The position numbers were made by a program, and so were the translations under genes. The notes under the pieces are model-generated. The model was not told the origin of the DNA. It searched no databases and worked only from the letters and a program-made list of their open reading frames with translations. 64,000 nucleotides of DNA, taken from Luteibacter mycovicinus (GTDB lineage Bacteria > Pseudomonadota > Gammaproteobacteria > Xanthomonadales > Rhodanobacteraceae). Shown piece by piece: positions 27,086 through 35,360 of the stretch. The DNA is taken from NCBI RefSeq assembly GCF_000745235.1, contig NZ_JQNL01000001.1:3962001-4026000 (forward strand), read 5' to 3'. Every line of letters begins with the position of its first letter. The stretch's first letter is position 1.

Positions 27086-27111
27086 ACCTGTACGCATGCT
27101 ACCGTGGGTGC

Positions 27112-27564
27112 ATGGCCAAACCCTCGTCCACTCCCGATACCGCCCCCTCCGTGGCCCTCGCCGGTGACCTGCGCATCACGCTTGGCAAGCTCATCCGCCG
27201 GGTACGTGAGCAAACCCAGGCACACGACCTGACGGCCGCCCAGAAATCGGTGCTGCTCCGCCTTGAGCGCGACGGCCCGGCCACGGTGTCCGCTCTGGCC
27301 CGGGCCGAAAGCGTGCGCCCGCAGTCCATGCGGGTGACCGTGGGCACGCTGGAAACGATGAAAGCCGTGACGGGCACGCCGGATCCGACCGATGGGCGGC
27401 AAACGCTTATCGAGCTGACGGCGGGGTTTCGCAAGAAAGTCACCGAGGTCAGAGCCGCCAAGGAAGACTGGCTGTTTCGCGCGCTTGAGGCGCAGCTGTC
27501 GCCACAGGAACGTCGCGAATTGGCGGCCGCCGTGACACTGTTGCAGCGGCTGGCGGACTTCTGA
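27112..27564 (+). CDS. MarR-family transcriptional regulator
   Basis: 150 residues with the MarR winged helix (LTAAQKSVLLRLERDGPATVSALARAESVRPQSMRVTVGTLETMKAV; about 42-90) and flanking dimerisation helices. The wing Asp-Gly-Arg (DPTDGRQTL) is conserved. ATG 27112 is chosen over upstream codons because those would cover the AT-rich operator. It is the first gene of an operon with an isochorismatase-like protein, a small membrane protein and an MFS exporter; its TGA overlaps the next ATG. Confidence 0.9.
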   Translation: MAKPSSTPDTAPSVALAGDLRITLGKLIRRVREQTQAHDLTAAQKSVLLRLERDGPATVSALARAESVRPQSMRVTVGTLETMKAVTGTPDPTDGRQTLIELTAGFRKKVTEVRAAKEDWLFRALEAQLSPQERRELAAAVTLLQRLADF

Positions 27565-28127
27565 TGGCGCTTACGAAGCTTGATCCGCAGACGGCGCTGA
27601 TCGTCGTCGACCTGCAAAAGGGCATTGTCGGCTCCGTGCTGGCCCATCCCATCGAGGATGTCATTGAACGCGCACGCGCGCTGCTCGCGGCATTCCGCCA
27701 GCGAGCCTTGCCTGTGGTGCTGGTGAACGTGGCAGGTGCCGCGCCCGGGCGTACGGAACGCCCACCTCGCATGACGACGAGGCCGCCTGGCTGGACCGAT
27801 CTCATTCCGGAGCTGGATCAGCAACCCGGCGATATCGTCGTGACGAAGCGAACCTGGGGTGCTTTCGCCAGCACTCACCTCGAAAGCACATTACGAGTGC
27901 GCGGTGTGACCCAGATAGTCGTGGCCGGCGTGGCGACGGGGACCGGGGTCGAATCCACGGCGCGGCAGGCCTACGAGCAAGGCTTCAACGTCACCCTGGC
28001 GATCGACGCGATGACGGATGCACGGGCCGAAGCACACGAATACAGCATCAATCACGTTTTCCCACGGCTGGGCGAGACGGGAGCGACGAAGGAAATCATC
28101 GATCTACTCGATACGAGGAGTGTCTGA
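27564..28127 (+). CDS. Isochorismatase-fold protein lacking the catalytic Cys
   Basis: 187 residues of the cysteine-hydrolase/isochorismatase fold: ALIVVDLQKGIVG near residue 11 supplies the Asp, VVTKRTWGAF the Lys. In the nucleophile loop GVATGTGVEST the Cys of nicotinamidase-type enzymes is replaced by Gly128, as in isochorismatase itself and YwoC-like proteins. Hydrolysis of an enol ether or a non-amidase role is therefore more likely than amidase activity. It is coupled to MarR by a TGATG overlap. Confidence 0.85.
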   Translation: MALTKLDPQTALIVVDLQKGIVGSVLAHPIEDVIERARALLAAFRQRALPVVLVNVAGAAPGRTERPPRMTTRPPGWTDLIPELDQQPGDIVVTKRTWGAFASTHLESTLRVRGVTQIVVAGVATGTGVESTARQAYEQGFNVTLAIDAMTDARAEAHEYSINHVFPRLGETGATKEIIDLLDTRSV

Positions 28128-28128
28128 C

Positions 28129-28458
28129 ATGCCCTGGCAGCATCTGGTTTCGTTGTTTTTCGGGGGTGCATTTCTGTCCAATGCCGTGCCGCATTTTGTC
28201 GGCGGCGTGATGGGTGAGTCGTTCCAGAGTCCGTTCGCCAAGCCGCCGGGCAAGGGGCTGTCTTCTTCGACGGTGAACGTGGTGTGGGGTATTGCCAATC
28301 TGGTGATCGGCTACGTGCTGGTCTGCCGTACCGGCGACATCGACATGAAGAAGACGGTAGATGTCGTGGTTCTCGGTCTTGGCGTGCTCGTCATGAGCCT
28401 GCACTCGGCCCGGCACTTCGGGCAGTTTCACGGTGGCCGTGTGCCTGAGCGCTCGTGA
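28129..28458 (+). CDS. Small membrane protein of MarR operon
   Basis: 109 residues with three or four predicted membrane helices. The N-terminal block LFFGGAFLSNAVPHFVGGVMG and SPFAKPPGKGLSS look conserved rather than random. No named family was recognised. It starts one base after the isochorismatase stop, and the next gene's GTG overlaps its stop, so it is part of the MarR operon and may assist the MFS exporter. Confidence 0.7.
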   Translation: MPWQHLVSLFFGGAFLSNAVPHFVGGVMGESFQSPFAKPPGKGLSSSTVNVVWGIANLVIGYVLVCRTGDIDMKKTVDVVVLGLGVLVMSLHSARHFGQFHGGRVPERS

Positions 28459-29696
28459 GTGCCGCGATAACACGTGTTTTTCGTTCACTGAAAAGCCCTA
28501 ACTACCGCATGTGGGCGGCCGGTGCGCTGGTGTCGAACATTGGAACGTGGATGCAGCGCACCGCCCAGGACTGGCTGGTTCTCGCGCAACTCACTCACCA
28601 TGACGCCGCAGCGGTCGGTACCGTCATGGCGCTGCAGTTCGGACCGCAGTTGCTCCTGTTGCCGTGGACGGGTTTCGCCGCCGATCACTACGACCGCCGT
28701 ACCCTGTTGATGGCGACACAGGCGACGATGGGTCTGCTCGCCCTGGCACTCGGGCTGATGACCGTGCTCGGCGTCGTGCAACTGTGGCACGTGTATTTGT
28801 TCGCTTTCGCCTCCGGCTGTGCCTCGGCTTTCGATGCCCCGGTACGCCAGACCTTCGTGGCCGACCTCGTGGGTGATGACGACTTGCCGAATGCTGTGGC
28901 GCTGAACTCGACCTCATTCAATGCGGCGCGCGTGATCGGGCCCGCCGTCGCGGGTCTGGTGATTGCATGGGTCGGTAGCGGCTGGGCGTTCCTGCTCAAT
29001 GGCATCAGCTTCTTCGCGGTGCTGGGGTCGTTGTTTTTCCTTCACGTGGATGGCTTGCACGCGAGGACGCGTGCCGTACGCACCAAGGGCAGTCTTACCG
29101 ATGGGCTGCGTTACGTGTGGGGCAGACCCGATCTCAAGGCGATTCTGGTCATGCTGTTCCTCATTGGAACGTTCGGTATGAACTTCCCGATCTTTATTTC
29201 GACGATGGCCGTCGGAGTGTTCCATACCGACGCGCGGGGTTATGGGCTTCTGTCGTCGATCATGGCTGTCGGCACGCTGGCCGGCGCCTTGCTGGCGGCC
29301 GGGCGCGACAAGCCGCGCTTTGCGTCGTTGCTGGTCGGTTCGGCGGTCTTCGGTCTGGGCTGCGCACTGGCCGCAGTGGCGCCGGGCTACTGGTTTTTCG
29401 CCGCGGCCCTTGTCGTCATCGGTGTGGCCGCCCTGACTTTCACCAATACGACCAACAGCCTCATGCAACTGACTACCGCCGCCGCGATGCGGGGCAGGGT
29501 CATGGCGCTGCGTCTGGGTATCGCGCTGGGCGGGACACCGATCGGGGCACCTATGGTCGGATGGGTGGCCAATCATATGGGGCCGCGCTGGGCGCTGGGC
29601 GTGGGGGCGGCTTCGGGGCTGATGGCCGCTGGCGTCGGGATTTATACGATGCTGTCTGACGCGCACCATGAAGCCAGCTTTCGCAGGTCTGGTTAA
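28455..29696 (+). CDS. MFS exporter (EntS-like)
   Basis: 413 residues with about 12 transmembrane helices. SPNYRMWAAGALVSNIGTWMQRTAQDWLV at the start and FAADHYDRRTLL between helices 2 and 3 are typical of the enterobactin-exporter-like MFS branch. DAPVRQTFVADLVGDDDLPNAVALNS is also diagnostic. Role: proton-driven export of a small molecule or drug, consistent with MarR control. It starts with GTG overlapping the preceding stop (GTGA). Confidence 0.9.
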   Translation: MSAAITRVFRSLKSPNYRMWAAGALVSNIGTWMQRTAQDWLVLAQLTHHDAAAVGTVMALQFGPQLLLLPWTGFAADHYDRRTLLMATQATMGLLALALGLMTVLGVVQLWHVYLFAFASGCASAFDAPVRQTFVADLVGDDDLPNAVALNSTSFNAARVIGPAVAGLVIAWVGSGWAFLLNGISFFAVLGSLFFLHVDGLHARTRAVRTKGSLTDGLRYVWGRPDLKAILVMLFLIGTFGMNFPIFISTMAVGVFHTDARGYGLLSSIMAVGTLAGALLAAGRDKPRFASLLVGSAVFGLGCALAAVAPGYWFFAAALVVIGVAALTFTNTTNSLMQLTTAAAMRGRVMALRLGIALGGTPIGAPMVGWVANHMGPRWALGVGAASGLMAAGVGIYTMLSDAHHEASFRRSG

Positions 29697-29883
29697 ATAT
29701 CTCAACTCAATCGGTCAGCGCCTTACTGCGTCACACGTCCTCCATACGGCGTGATCCCGGTCGCCTTTTCTCATTTCTACCCACGCATTTCCGGCAGCAG
29801 GCCACGTTGGTGCGCTGCGTCACAGTTGGCCCACATCCGTCGCAGCATGCTGGAGGCGTCCACTTCCCCCTGTGTGGACCGAG

Positions 29884-29912
29884 AGGCGCCGGCGCACGAT
29901 GCGCTGGCGCCT
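29884..29912 (+). terminator. Hairpin, possible terminator
   Basis: A 13-bp stem with one mismatch, AGGCGCCGGCGCA-CGA-TGCGCTGGCGCCT, followed by TTCACTTTT, lies 188 bases after the MFS stop and 60 bases before the ParD-like operator. It probably ends the MarR operon transcript. The rest of the 327-base gap (29697-30023) shows nothing else apart from the operator. Confidence 0.55.
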
Positions 29913-29971
29913 TTCACTTTTCCGGGGGTTGATCGTCGGCCCCGCGTGGCTTTTGCACGGCATAAATGCTT

Positions 29972-29990
29972 CGTATATGATCCATATACG
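29972..29990. promoter_or_regulatory. Palindromic operator before the ParD-like gene
   Basis: A perfect dyad, CGTATATG-ATC-CATATACG, lies 34 bases before the ParD-like ATG, followed by a further half-site CGTATG at 29994-29999. Its AT-rich nature contrasts with its surroundings. Ribbon-helix-helix antitoxins bind such repeated palindromes over their own promoters, so autoregulation is inferred. Confidence 0.7.
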
Positions 29991-30023
29991 TTACGTATGC
30001 TCTGCAGAACCTCAGGAGGCTCC

Positions 30024-30236
30024 ATGGGAATCGTCAACATCGACGACGACACACACGATCAGCTTCGCCGCGCCTGCACGGTTTCCGGCCGGTCGATCAA
30101 TGCCCAGGCCAGTTTCTGGATCCGGATCGGTGCGCTCTGTGAGCTCAACCCGTCCCTCAGCTTCCAGGAGCTGGTGGCGAACGAGCTACGCGGGGCCGGG
30201 GTCCACGCCTTGCCGGTGAGGTCAGCGCGAGCGTGA
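30024..30236 (+). CDS. ParD-like ribbon-helix-helix protein
   Basis: 70 residues, starting MGIVNIDDDTHDQLRRACTVSGRSINAQASFWIRIG, which is the ParD-like family pattern: an N-terminal beta strand for DNA contact followed by two helices. AGGAGG precedes the ATG, confirming this start over the longer frame. No ParE-type toxin follows; instead the gene overlaps a methionine aminopeptidase by four bases (GTGA). It is probably a DNA-binding autoregulator of the two-gene unit. Confidence 0.8.
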   Translation: MGIVNIDDDTHDQLRRACTVSGRSINAQASFWIRIGALCELNPSLSFQELVANELRGAGVHALPVRSARA

Positions 30237-31015
30237 TCAAGACGAGCGAAGAAGTCGCCGTGATGGCGGAAGCGGGGCGTCTGCTTGCGTCCGTGTTCCA
30301 CCATCTGGACCAGCTTCCGCTGGCAGGCAAAAGTACCCTCGAGATCAACGACCTCGTCGAGCGGATGATCGTCGACGACCTGCAATCCCGTCCCGCCAGC
30401 AAGGGCCAGTACGGCTTCGCTTACGTACTCAATGCTTCGATCGACAACGTGGTGTGCCATGGCGTGCCGGCCGCGGACGATGTGCTTCGCGACGGACAGA
30501 TCGTCAATCTCGATATCACGCTCGAGAAGAACGGTTACATCGCTGATTCCAGCACCACCTATCTCGTGGGCGAAGCGTCCTACGCGGCACGACGCCTTGT
30601 CCGGGCGACCTATGAGGCCATGTGGAAGGGCATCGCGGAAGTCCGCCCGGGGGCGCATCTGGGGGACATCGGTCATGCCATCTCCCGCCACGCGCGGGAC
30701 CATGGTTACAGCGTGGTGAAGGAATACTGCGGGCATGGCATCGGCCGGGAGATGCACGAGGATCCCCAGATCCTCCATTACGGCCGTCGCGGTACCGGCC
30801 TGGAGCTACGCGAGGGCATGGTGTTCACGATCGAGCCGATGTTGAATCAGGGCCGCTCCGCCATTCTCTCGCGCGACGGCGAATGGCCCGTGTATACGCG
30901 CGATGGCAGTCTTTCCGCCCAGTTCGAACATACGGTAGCGGTCACGCGAAAGGGCGTGCGGGTGCTGACACTTCGCCCGGGTGAAGTACCTCTGTGCCTG
31001 TTGGACGAGGCCTAA
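30233..31015 (+). CDS. map: Type I methionine aminopeptidase
   Basis: 260 residues, GTG start overlapping the ParD-like stop. Metal ligands of the pita-bread fold are visible: GVPAADDVLRDGQIVNLDITLEKNGYIADSS (two Asp), GHGIGREMHEDPQI (His), FTIEPML (Glu) and QFEHTVAVT (Glu). It removes initiator Met from nascent proteins. Linkage to a ParD-like gene rather than to rpsB/tsf suggests an accessory copy. It converges with the glycerate kinase gene, overlapping it by four bases. Confidence 0.93.
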   Translation: MIKTSEEVAVMAEAGRLLASVFHHLDQLPLAGKSTLEINDLVERMIVDDLQSRPASKGQYGFAYVLNASIDNVVCHGVPAADDVLRDGQIVNLDITLEKNGYIADSSTTYLVGEASYAARRLVRATYEAMWKGIAEVRPGAHLGDIGHAISRHARDHGYSVVKEYCGHGIGREMHEDPQILHYGRRGTGLELREGMVFTIEPMLNQGRSAILSRDGEWPVYTRDGSLSAQFEHTVAVTRKGVRVLTLRPGEVPLCLLDEA

Positions 31016-32154
31016 CGCGCAGGGTGAGAGGCATCCATCAGCCGCGCCACGTCCCGGGCCAGACTCGTAAGCAACGCGGAGGTGTCGGTGACGGCCTCCG
31101 CCAGCGACATCGGCCGCGCGACCAGCGAGAACGCGGCAGTGAGGCCGTGTTTGTAGAGGTCCCGATAGCCTTCGCCGAGACTGCCGACCAGGGCCACCAC
31201 CGGCACGTTCCGGCCCTTCGCCAGACGCGCGACACCGAACGGCACCTTGCCCCTCACCGTCTGGGCGTCCATACGGCCTTCGCCGGTGATGACGAGGTCA
31301 GCGCCATCGATGGCGTCTTCCAGGCCGTTCATCTCCGCAATCAGCGCCACGCCGGTGCGCAGCGTCGCCCGAAGCACGGCGAGCATCGCCCAGCCGGCTC
31401 CGCCAGCGGCACCTGCACCGGGCGTGCCGCTCCAGTCCTTGCCGGTTTGCACTGCGTGCACGGAAGCCAGTCGAGCCAACGCGGCGTTGAGCTGCGGTAC
31501 CAATGCGGCATGGGCGCCTTTCTGCGGCCCGAACACCGCCGACGCACCCGACGCGCCGCACAGCGGGTTGTCGACGTCGCTCGCGATGATCAGCTCAACG
31601 TCACACAGACGTGGGTCGAGGTCATCGAGGATGAGCCGGTGCAGTGCGCCCAGCGCGAGGCCGCCGGGCGGCAGGGCACTCCCCGTGTCATCGAGAAAGC
31701 GCACGCCAAGCGCACGAAGCAAACCGGCGCCACCGTCGTTGGTCGCGCTACCGCCCAGTCCGACGACGATGCGCCGTGCACCGTGATCGAGTGCGGCACG
31801 CATGAGTTCGCCGGTGCCGTAGCTGTCGGCCCGCGCGGCATCGCGGCGATCCGGCGGCACACGCATCAAGCCGCTGGCTTCGGCGATCTCAAGGGTCGCC
31901 GTCCTCGTGTCGGCGTGCCAGGCCCATGTAGCGTCCACGAGATCCCCCAGCGGCCCGCGCACTTTCCGGGAAAGACGTTGCGTACCCGTCGATGCGATCA
32001 CGGCGTCGACGGTTCCTTCGCCACCATCGGCCATCGGCTTCAGCACGTAGTCGGCACCGGGCCACACATCGGCGAGGCCATCACGAATGGCCCGCGCGAC
32101 CGATAAGGCGTCGAGGCTTTCCTTGAAGGAGTCCGGGGCGATGACGATCTTCAC
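31012..32154 (-). CDS. Glycerate 2-kinase (GarK/GlxK family)
   Basis: 380 residues of the type-2 glycerate kinase family: [16 protein letters not shown] at the start, [39 protein letters not shown] and [18 protein letters not shown]. It phosphorylates D-glycerate, by family knowledge to 2-phosphoglycerate. It is the last gene of the GntR-led operon; its ATG overlaps the preceding stop. In the deoxyribonate model it takes glycerate freed from glyceroyl-CoA into lower glycolysis. Confidence 0.92.
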   Translation of the reverse strand: MKIVIAPDSFKESLDALSVARAIRDGLADVWPGADYVLKPMADGGEGTVDAVIASTGTQRLSRKVRGPLGDLVDATWAWHADTRTATLEIAEASGLMRVPPDRRDAARADSYGTGELMRAALDHGARRIVVGLGGSATNDGGAGLLRALGVRFLDDTGSALPPGGLALGALHRLILDDLDPRLCDVELIIASDVDNPLCGASGASAVFGPQKGAHAALVPQLNAALARLASVHAVQTGKDWSGTPGAGAAGGAGWAMLAVLRATLRTGVALIAEMNGLEDAIDGADLVITGEGRMDAQTVRGKVPFGVARLAKGRNVPVVALVGSLGEGYRDLYKHGLTAAFSLVARPMSLAEAVTDTSALLTSLARDVARLMDASHPAR

Positions 32155-32678
32155 GCATCGTCCTGTGGCGTCAGTTCGGCGGCGAAGCGCGCGGCATTGG
32201 CGACGTAGTGGGCCGCATTCTCTTCGAGACCCTGGCGTTGCTCGTCGCTGAGTTCGCGTAAAACCTTTGCCGGGGAGCCCACGACCAGCGAGCCATCGGG
32301 AATCTGCTTGCCCTCGGTCACCAGTGCATTCGCACCGATGATGCAGTGCTTGCCTATGACGGCGCCGTTGAGCACCACGGCGTTGATCCCGATCAGCGTG
32401 TGATCGCCCACGGTGCAGCCGTGGAGCATGGCGTGATGACCGATGGTGACGCCCTTGCCGATGGTCAGCGGTGATCCGGGATCGCTATGCAGGACGGCGG
32501 CATCCTGTACGTTGCTGCCTTCGCCGATGACGATGGGCTCGTTGTCGCCGCGTACCACCGCGTTGAACCACACGCTGGCGCCCGCGTGCAGGTGAACGTT
32601 GCCGACAACCACAGCCTGAGGTGCGATCCAGCTGTCCGGATGTGCGTTTACTCGAGTGTCGCCGAGCTGGTATTTCAT
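32151..32678 (-). CDS. Gamma-carbonic-anhydrase-fold protein (PaaY-like candidate thioesterase)
   Basis: 175 residues of left-handed beta-helix hexapeptide repeats ([59 protein letters not shown]) and a C-terminal helix. The three metal His (LHSD, GHH, MLHGC) are present. The family includes gamma-carbonic anhydrases and PaaY, a CoA-thioester hydrolase. Between a CoA-transferase and a glycerate kinase in a four-base-overlap operon, hydrolysis of an acyl-CoA such as glyceroyl-CoA is the attractive inference; a carbonic anhydrase role is not excluded. Confidence 0.87.
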   Translation of the reverse strand: MKYQLGDTRVNAHPDSWIAPQAVVVGNVHLHAGASVWFNAVVRGDNEPIVIGEGSNVQDAAVLHSDPGSPLTIGKGVTIGHHAMLHGCTVGDHTLIGINAVVLNGAVIGKHCIIGANALVTEGKQIPDGSLVVGSPAKVLRELSDEQRQGLEENAAHYVANAARFAAELTPQDDA

Positions 32679-33319
32679 CGTGTATTTCCATCTGGGGCGT
32701 GCACGGTACAGCCGGTGGCTTCACGGAATTCATCGAGGGTGACATCGGGCGCGAGCTCGACCAGTCGCAGGCCATCGGCCGTGACATCGAGTACGCCCAG
32801 ATCGGTGATGATCCGGTCGACGACCGCGACGCCGGTCAAGGGCAGGCTGCACTCGTGGAGAATTTTATGCGCCCCCTTCGCCGTGTGTTCCATCAATACC
32901 ACGACACGCTCGACGCCCGCGACGAGGTCCATGGCGCCTCCCATCCCTTTGACCATCTTCCCCGGGATCATCCAGTTGGCGAGGTCGCCCCGTTCGGACA
33001 CCTGCATCGCGCCGAGGATGGCGAGGTTCACGTGGCCACCGCGGATCATGCCGAAGCTGAGTGCGCTGTCGAAGAAGCTCGAGCCGGGCAGGGCGGTTAC
33101 GGTCTGCTTGCCTGCGTTGATGAGATCGGGATCGACGGTGCTCCTCGTGGGGAACGGGCCGATGCCCAGCAGGCCGTTCTCCGACTGAAGCCACACGTCC
33201 ATGCCCTCGGGAATGTAGTTGGCCACCAGCGTCGGCAAGCCGATGCCCAGATTGACGTAGAAACCGTCGGCCAGTTCGGCGGCGGCGCGGCGCGCCATAT
33301 CGTCGCGATCCCAAGCCAT
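32675..33319 (-). CDS. scoB: 3-oxoacid CoA-transferase subunit B
   Basis: 214 residues; [16 protein letters not shown] and the catalytic Glu in [12 protein letters not shown] identify the beta subunit of family-I CoA-transferases, followed by [25 protein letters not shown]. Together with subunit A it moves CoA between succinyl-CoA and acetoacetate (or another 3-oxoacid). It shares one base with subunit A's stop. In this operon it would activate acetoacetate released by BKACE. Confidence 0.93.
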   Translation of the reverse strand: MAWDRDDMARRAAAELADGFYVNLGIGLPTLVANYIPEGMDVWLQSENGLLGIGPFPTRSTVDPDLINAGKQTVTALPGSSFFDSALSFGMIRGGHVNLAILGAMQVSERGDLANWMIPGKMVKGMGGAMDLVAGVERVVVLMEHTAKGAHKILHECSLPLTGVAVVDRIITDLGVLDVTADGLRLVELAPDVTLDEFREATGCTVHAPDGNTR

Positions 33320-34020
33320 CAGTTTGCCTCCGTCACGGTGAGCTTCTCGATACGCTTTTCAGGCGTCGCGTTCAGCACCAGGCGCTGGACGAAGATGCCC
33401 GGCAGATGGATATCGTCGGGATGCAATTCGCCGTTTTCCACGATGCGCTCCACCTCGGCTACGCATCGCTTGCCGGCCATCGCGCACAACGGGTTGAAGT
33501 TGCGCGCGGTGCTGGCGAAGCGCAGGTTGCCCGAGCGATCGGCGACGGCGGCTTTCACCAGCGCGACGTCGGCGCGGATCGACTCTTCCATCAGATACGT
33601 TTCGCCCGCGAAGTCGCGGGTATCCTTGCCTCTCGCCACTTCGGTGCCAACGCCGGTGCGGGTAAAGAAGGCGGGGATGCCGCAACCGCCCGCGCGAAGC
33701 TTCTCGGCAAGCGTACCCTGCGGCGTGAACTCGAGCTCGAGTTCGCCGGCAAGGTACTGACGCTCGAACTCCTTGTTCTCGCCCACGTAGCTGGACACCA
33801 TCTTGCGCACCTGCCGCGACTCGAGCAGGACACCCAGGCCGAAGCCGTCGACACCGGCATTGTTGGAGACGACGGTGAGGTTGGTTGCGCCATGCTCGCG
33901 CACGGCGTCGATCAACGCTTCGGGAATGCCGCACAGGCCGAAGCCACCGACGGCCAGGGTCTGTCCGTCGGAGAGCAGATCGGCCAGTGCCGCCTTGGCG
34001 CTGGGGTAGAGCTTGTTCAT
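33319..34020 (-). CDS. scoA: 3-oxoacid CoA-transferase subunit A
   Basis: 233 residues; [71 protein letters not shown] and FYTRTG-like [12 protein letters not shown] are alpha-subunit signatures of succinyl-CoA:3-oxoacid CoA-transferase. Its ATG overlaps the stop of the upstream MFS gene by four bases, so it is cotranscribed with the transporter. Confidence 0.93.
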   Translation of the reverse strand: MNKLYPSAKAALADLLSDGQTLAVGGFGLCGIPEALIDAVREHGATNLTVVSNNAGVDGFGLGVLLESRQVRKMVSSYVGENKEFERQYLAGELELEFTPQGTLAEKLRAGGCGIPAFFTRTGVGTEVARGKDTRDFAGETYLMEESIRADVALVKAAVADRSGNLRFASTARNFNPLCAMAGKRCVAEVERIVENGELHPDDIHLPGIFVQRLVLNATPEKRIEKLTVTEAN

Positions 34021-35339
34021 CGGTTCACCTTGAGAAGATCGGGGGAAGGAATCGCGCGTTCCTCGCTGCCATGGCGCAGTCGCGTCGCGGCGATAGCGGA
34101 AAGCAGGAGCAGTCCGGCGATGACGATCAGTCCGTCATGCGTGCTGCCTGTATGCGCTTCCACAGCGCCCATCAGGGAGGGGCCGAGGAAGCCACCCAGC
34201 AAGCCGCAGGTGTTGATAAACGCCAGACCGCCCGCGAGTCCGCGGCCGGTCAGTCGCGACGTGGCGTAGGTGAAGATCAGCGACTGCACGACGAAGAACA
34301 GGAAGGCCGCCAGACAGAAGCCGAGCATCGCCACGAGCGGACCGGTCCATGCGGCGATCAGAAGCCCGGCGGCCATCAGCACGAGTCCGCCGCGCAACAG
34401 CCACGCACTGCGTGCGGGCGTGTTCGCCAGCCGGGGTATGGTCATCGTACCGATCGCCGAGGCGAGCCAGGGCAGGGCGCTGAGGCAGCCTACCTGCAGG
34501 TCGCTCAGTTTGCCGTAGCCGGCGATGATGCCGGGCAGGAAGAAGATCACGGTGTAGATGGCTATCTGATGGCAGAAGTAGACCAGGATCGCCAGCAGGA
34601 TCTGTGGGTCGGTGAAGCACCGGGCCAGCCCACCCGCGCCCTTGCCGCGCGTGGCTTCGACCGCAGCGGCTTCATCGGCGACCCGCCGTTCCAGCGCATC
34701 GCGTTGCGCAGGTGTCAGCCAGCTTGCACGGGCGGGGCGGTCCGGCAGGGTAATGAAGACCACGGCCGCGAAAGCCGTCGCCAGGAGGCCCTCCACCGCG
34801 AACATCCACTGCCAGCCATGAAGCCCGAGCTTGCCTTCCAGCCCCAGCAAGGCACCGCCCAACGGGCCGCCGATGACATTGGCCAGACTCACGCCGACCA
34901 GGAAGTAACCCGTGGCCCGGGCGCGCGATGCTTCGCCGAACCAGTAGGTCAGGTAGAGCATCACGCCCGGGAATAATCCGGCCTCCGTGGCGCCGAGCAA
35001 CAGCCGCAGCACGTAGAACGAGGTCTCGCCCTGGACGAGCGCCATGGCGGCGGAGACCAGTCCCCACGTCGCCATGATCCGCGTGATCCAGAAACGCGCG
35101 CCCACGCGGTGCAGGATCAGGTTGCTGGGTATCTCCGCCAGCGCGTAGGTGAGGAAGAACAGACCTGCACCTACTCCGTAGGCCACGGTCGACAGGCCAA
35201 GGTCGACCTGAAGATGCGTCTTGGCCAGCGCGATGTTGCTGCGATCCAGGAAACTGATGATGTAAGCCACCACCAGTACCGGCATCAACTTGCGCATGAC
35301 CAGGCGTTCGGTGTCTTGTGACGGGCTGAGGATGCTCAT
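34017..35339 (-). CDS. MFS transporter, anion:cation symporter type
   Basis: 440 residues, about 12 transmembrane helices. The start VVAYIISFLDRSNIALAKTHLQVDLGLS and GATEAGLFPGVMLYLTYWF are typical of the ACS branch that imports organic or sugar acids with protons. Within this operon a sugar acid such as 2-deoxyribonate is a plausible cargo. The next gene upstream is a second MFS carrier of a different subtype, 21 bases away. Confidence 0.9.
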   Translation of the reverse strand: MSILSPSQDTERLVMRKLMPVLVVAYIISFLDRSNIALAKTHLQVDLGLSTVAYGVGAGLFFLTYALAEIPSNLILHRVGARFWITRIMATWGLVSAAMALVQGETSFYVLRLLLGATEAGLFPGVMLYLTYWFGEASRARATGYFLVGVSLANVIGGPLGGALLGLEGKLGLHGWQWMFAVEGLLATAFAAVVFITLPDRPARASWLTPAQRDALERRVADEAAAVEATRGKGAGGLARCFTDPQILLAILVYFCHQIAIYTVIFFLPGIIAGYGKLSDLQVGCLSALPWLASAIGTMTIPRLANTPARSAWLLRGGLVLMAAGLLIAAWTGPLVAMLGFCLAAFLFFVVQSLIFTYATSRLTGRGLAGGLAFINTCGLLGGFLGPSLMGAVEAHTGSTHDGLIVIAGLLLLSAIAATRLRHGSEERAIPSPDLLKVNR

Positions 35340-35360
35340 GGCTGTTCTCCGGGGATCCGG

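Noticed and set aside
30024..31015. Classical ParDE toxin-antitoxin
   Set aside because: The second gene is a complete methionine aminopeptidase, not a ParE/RelE toxin.
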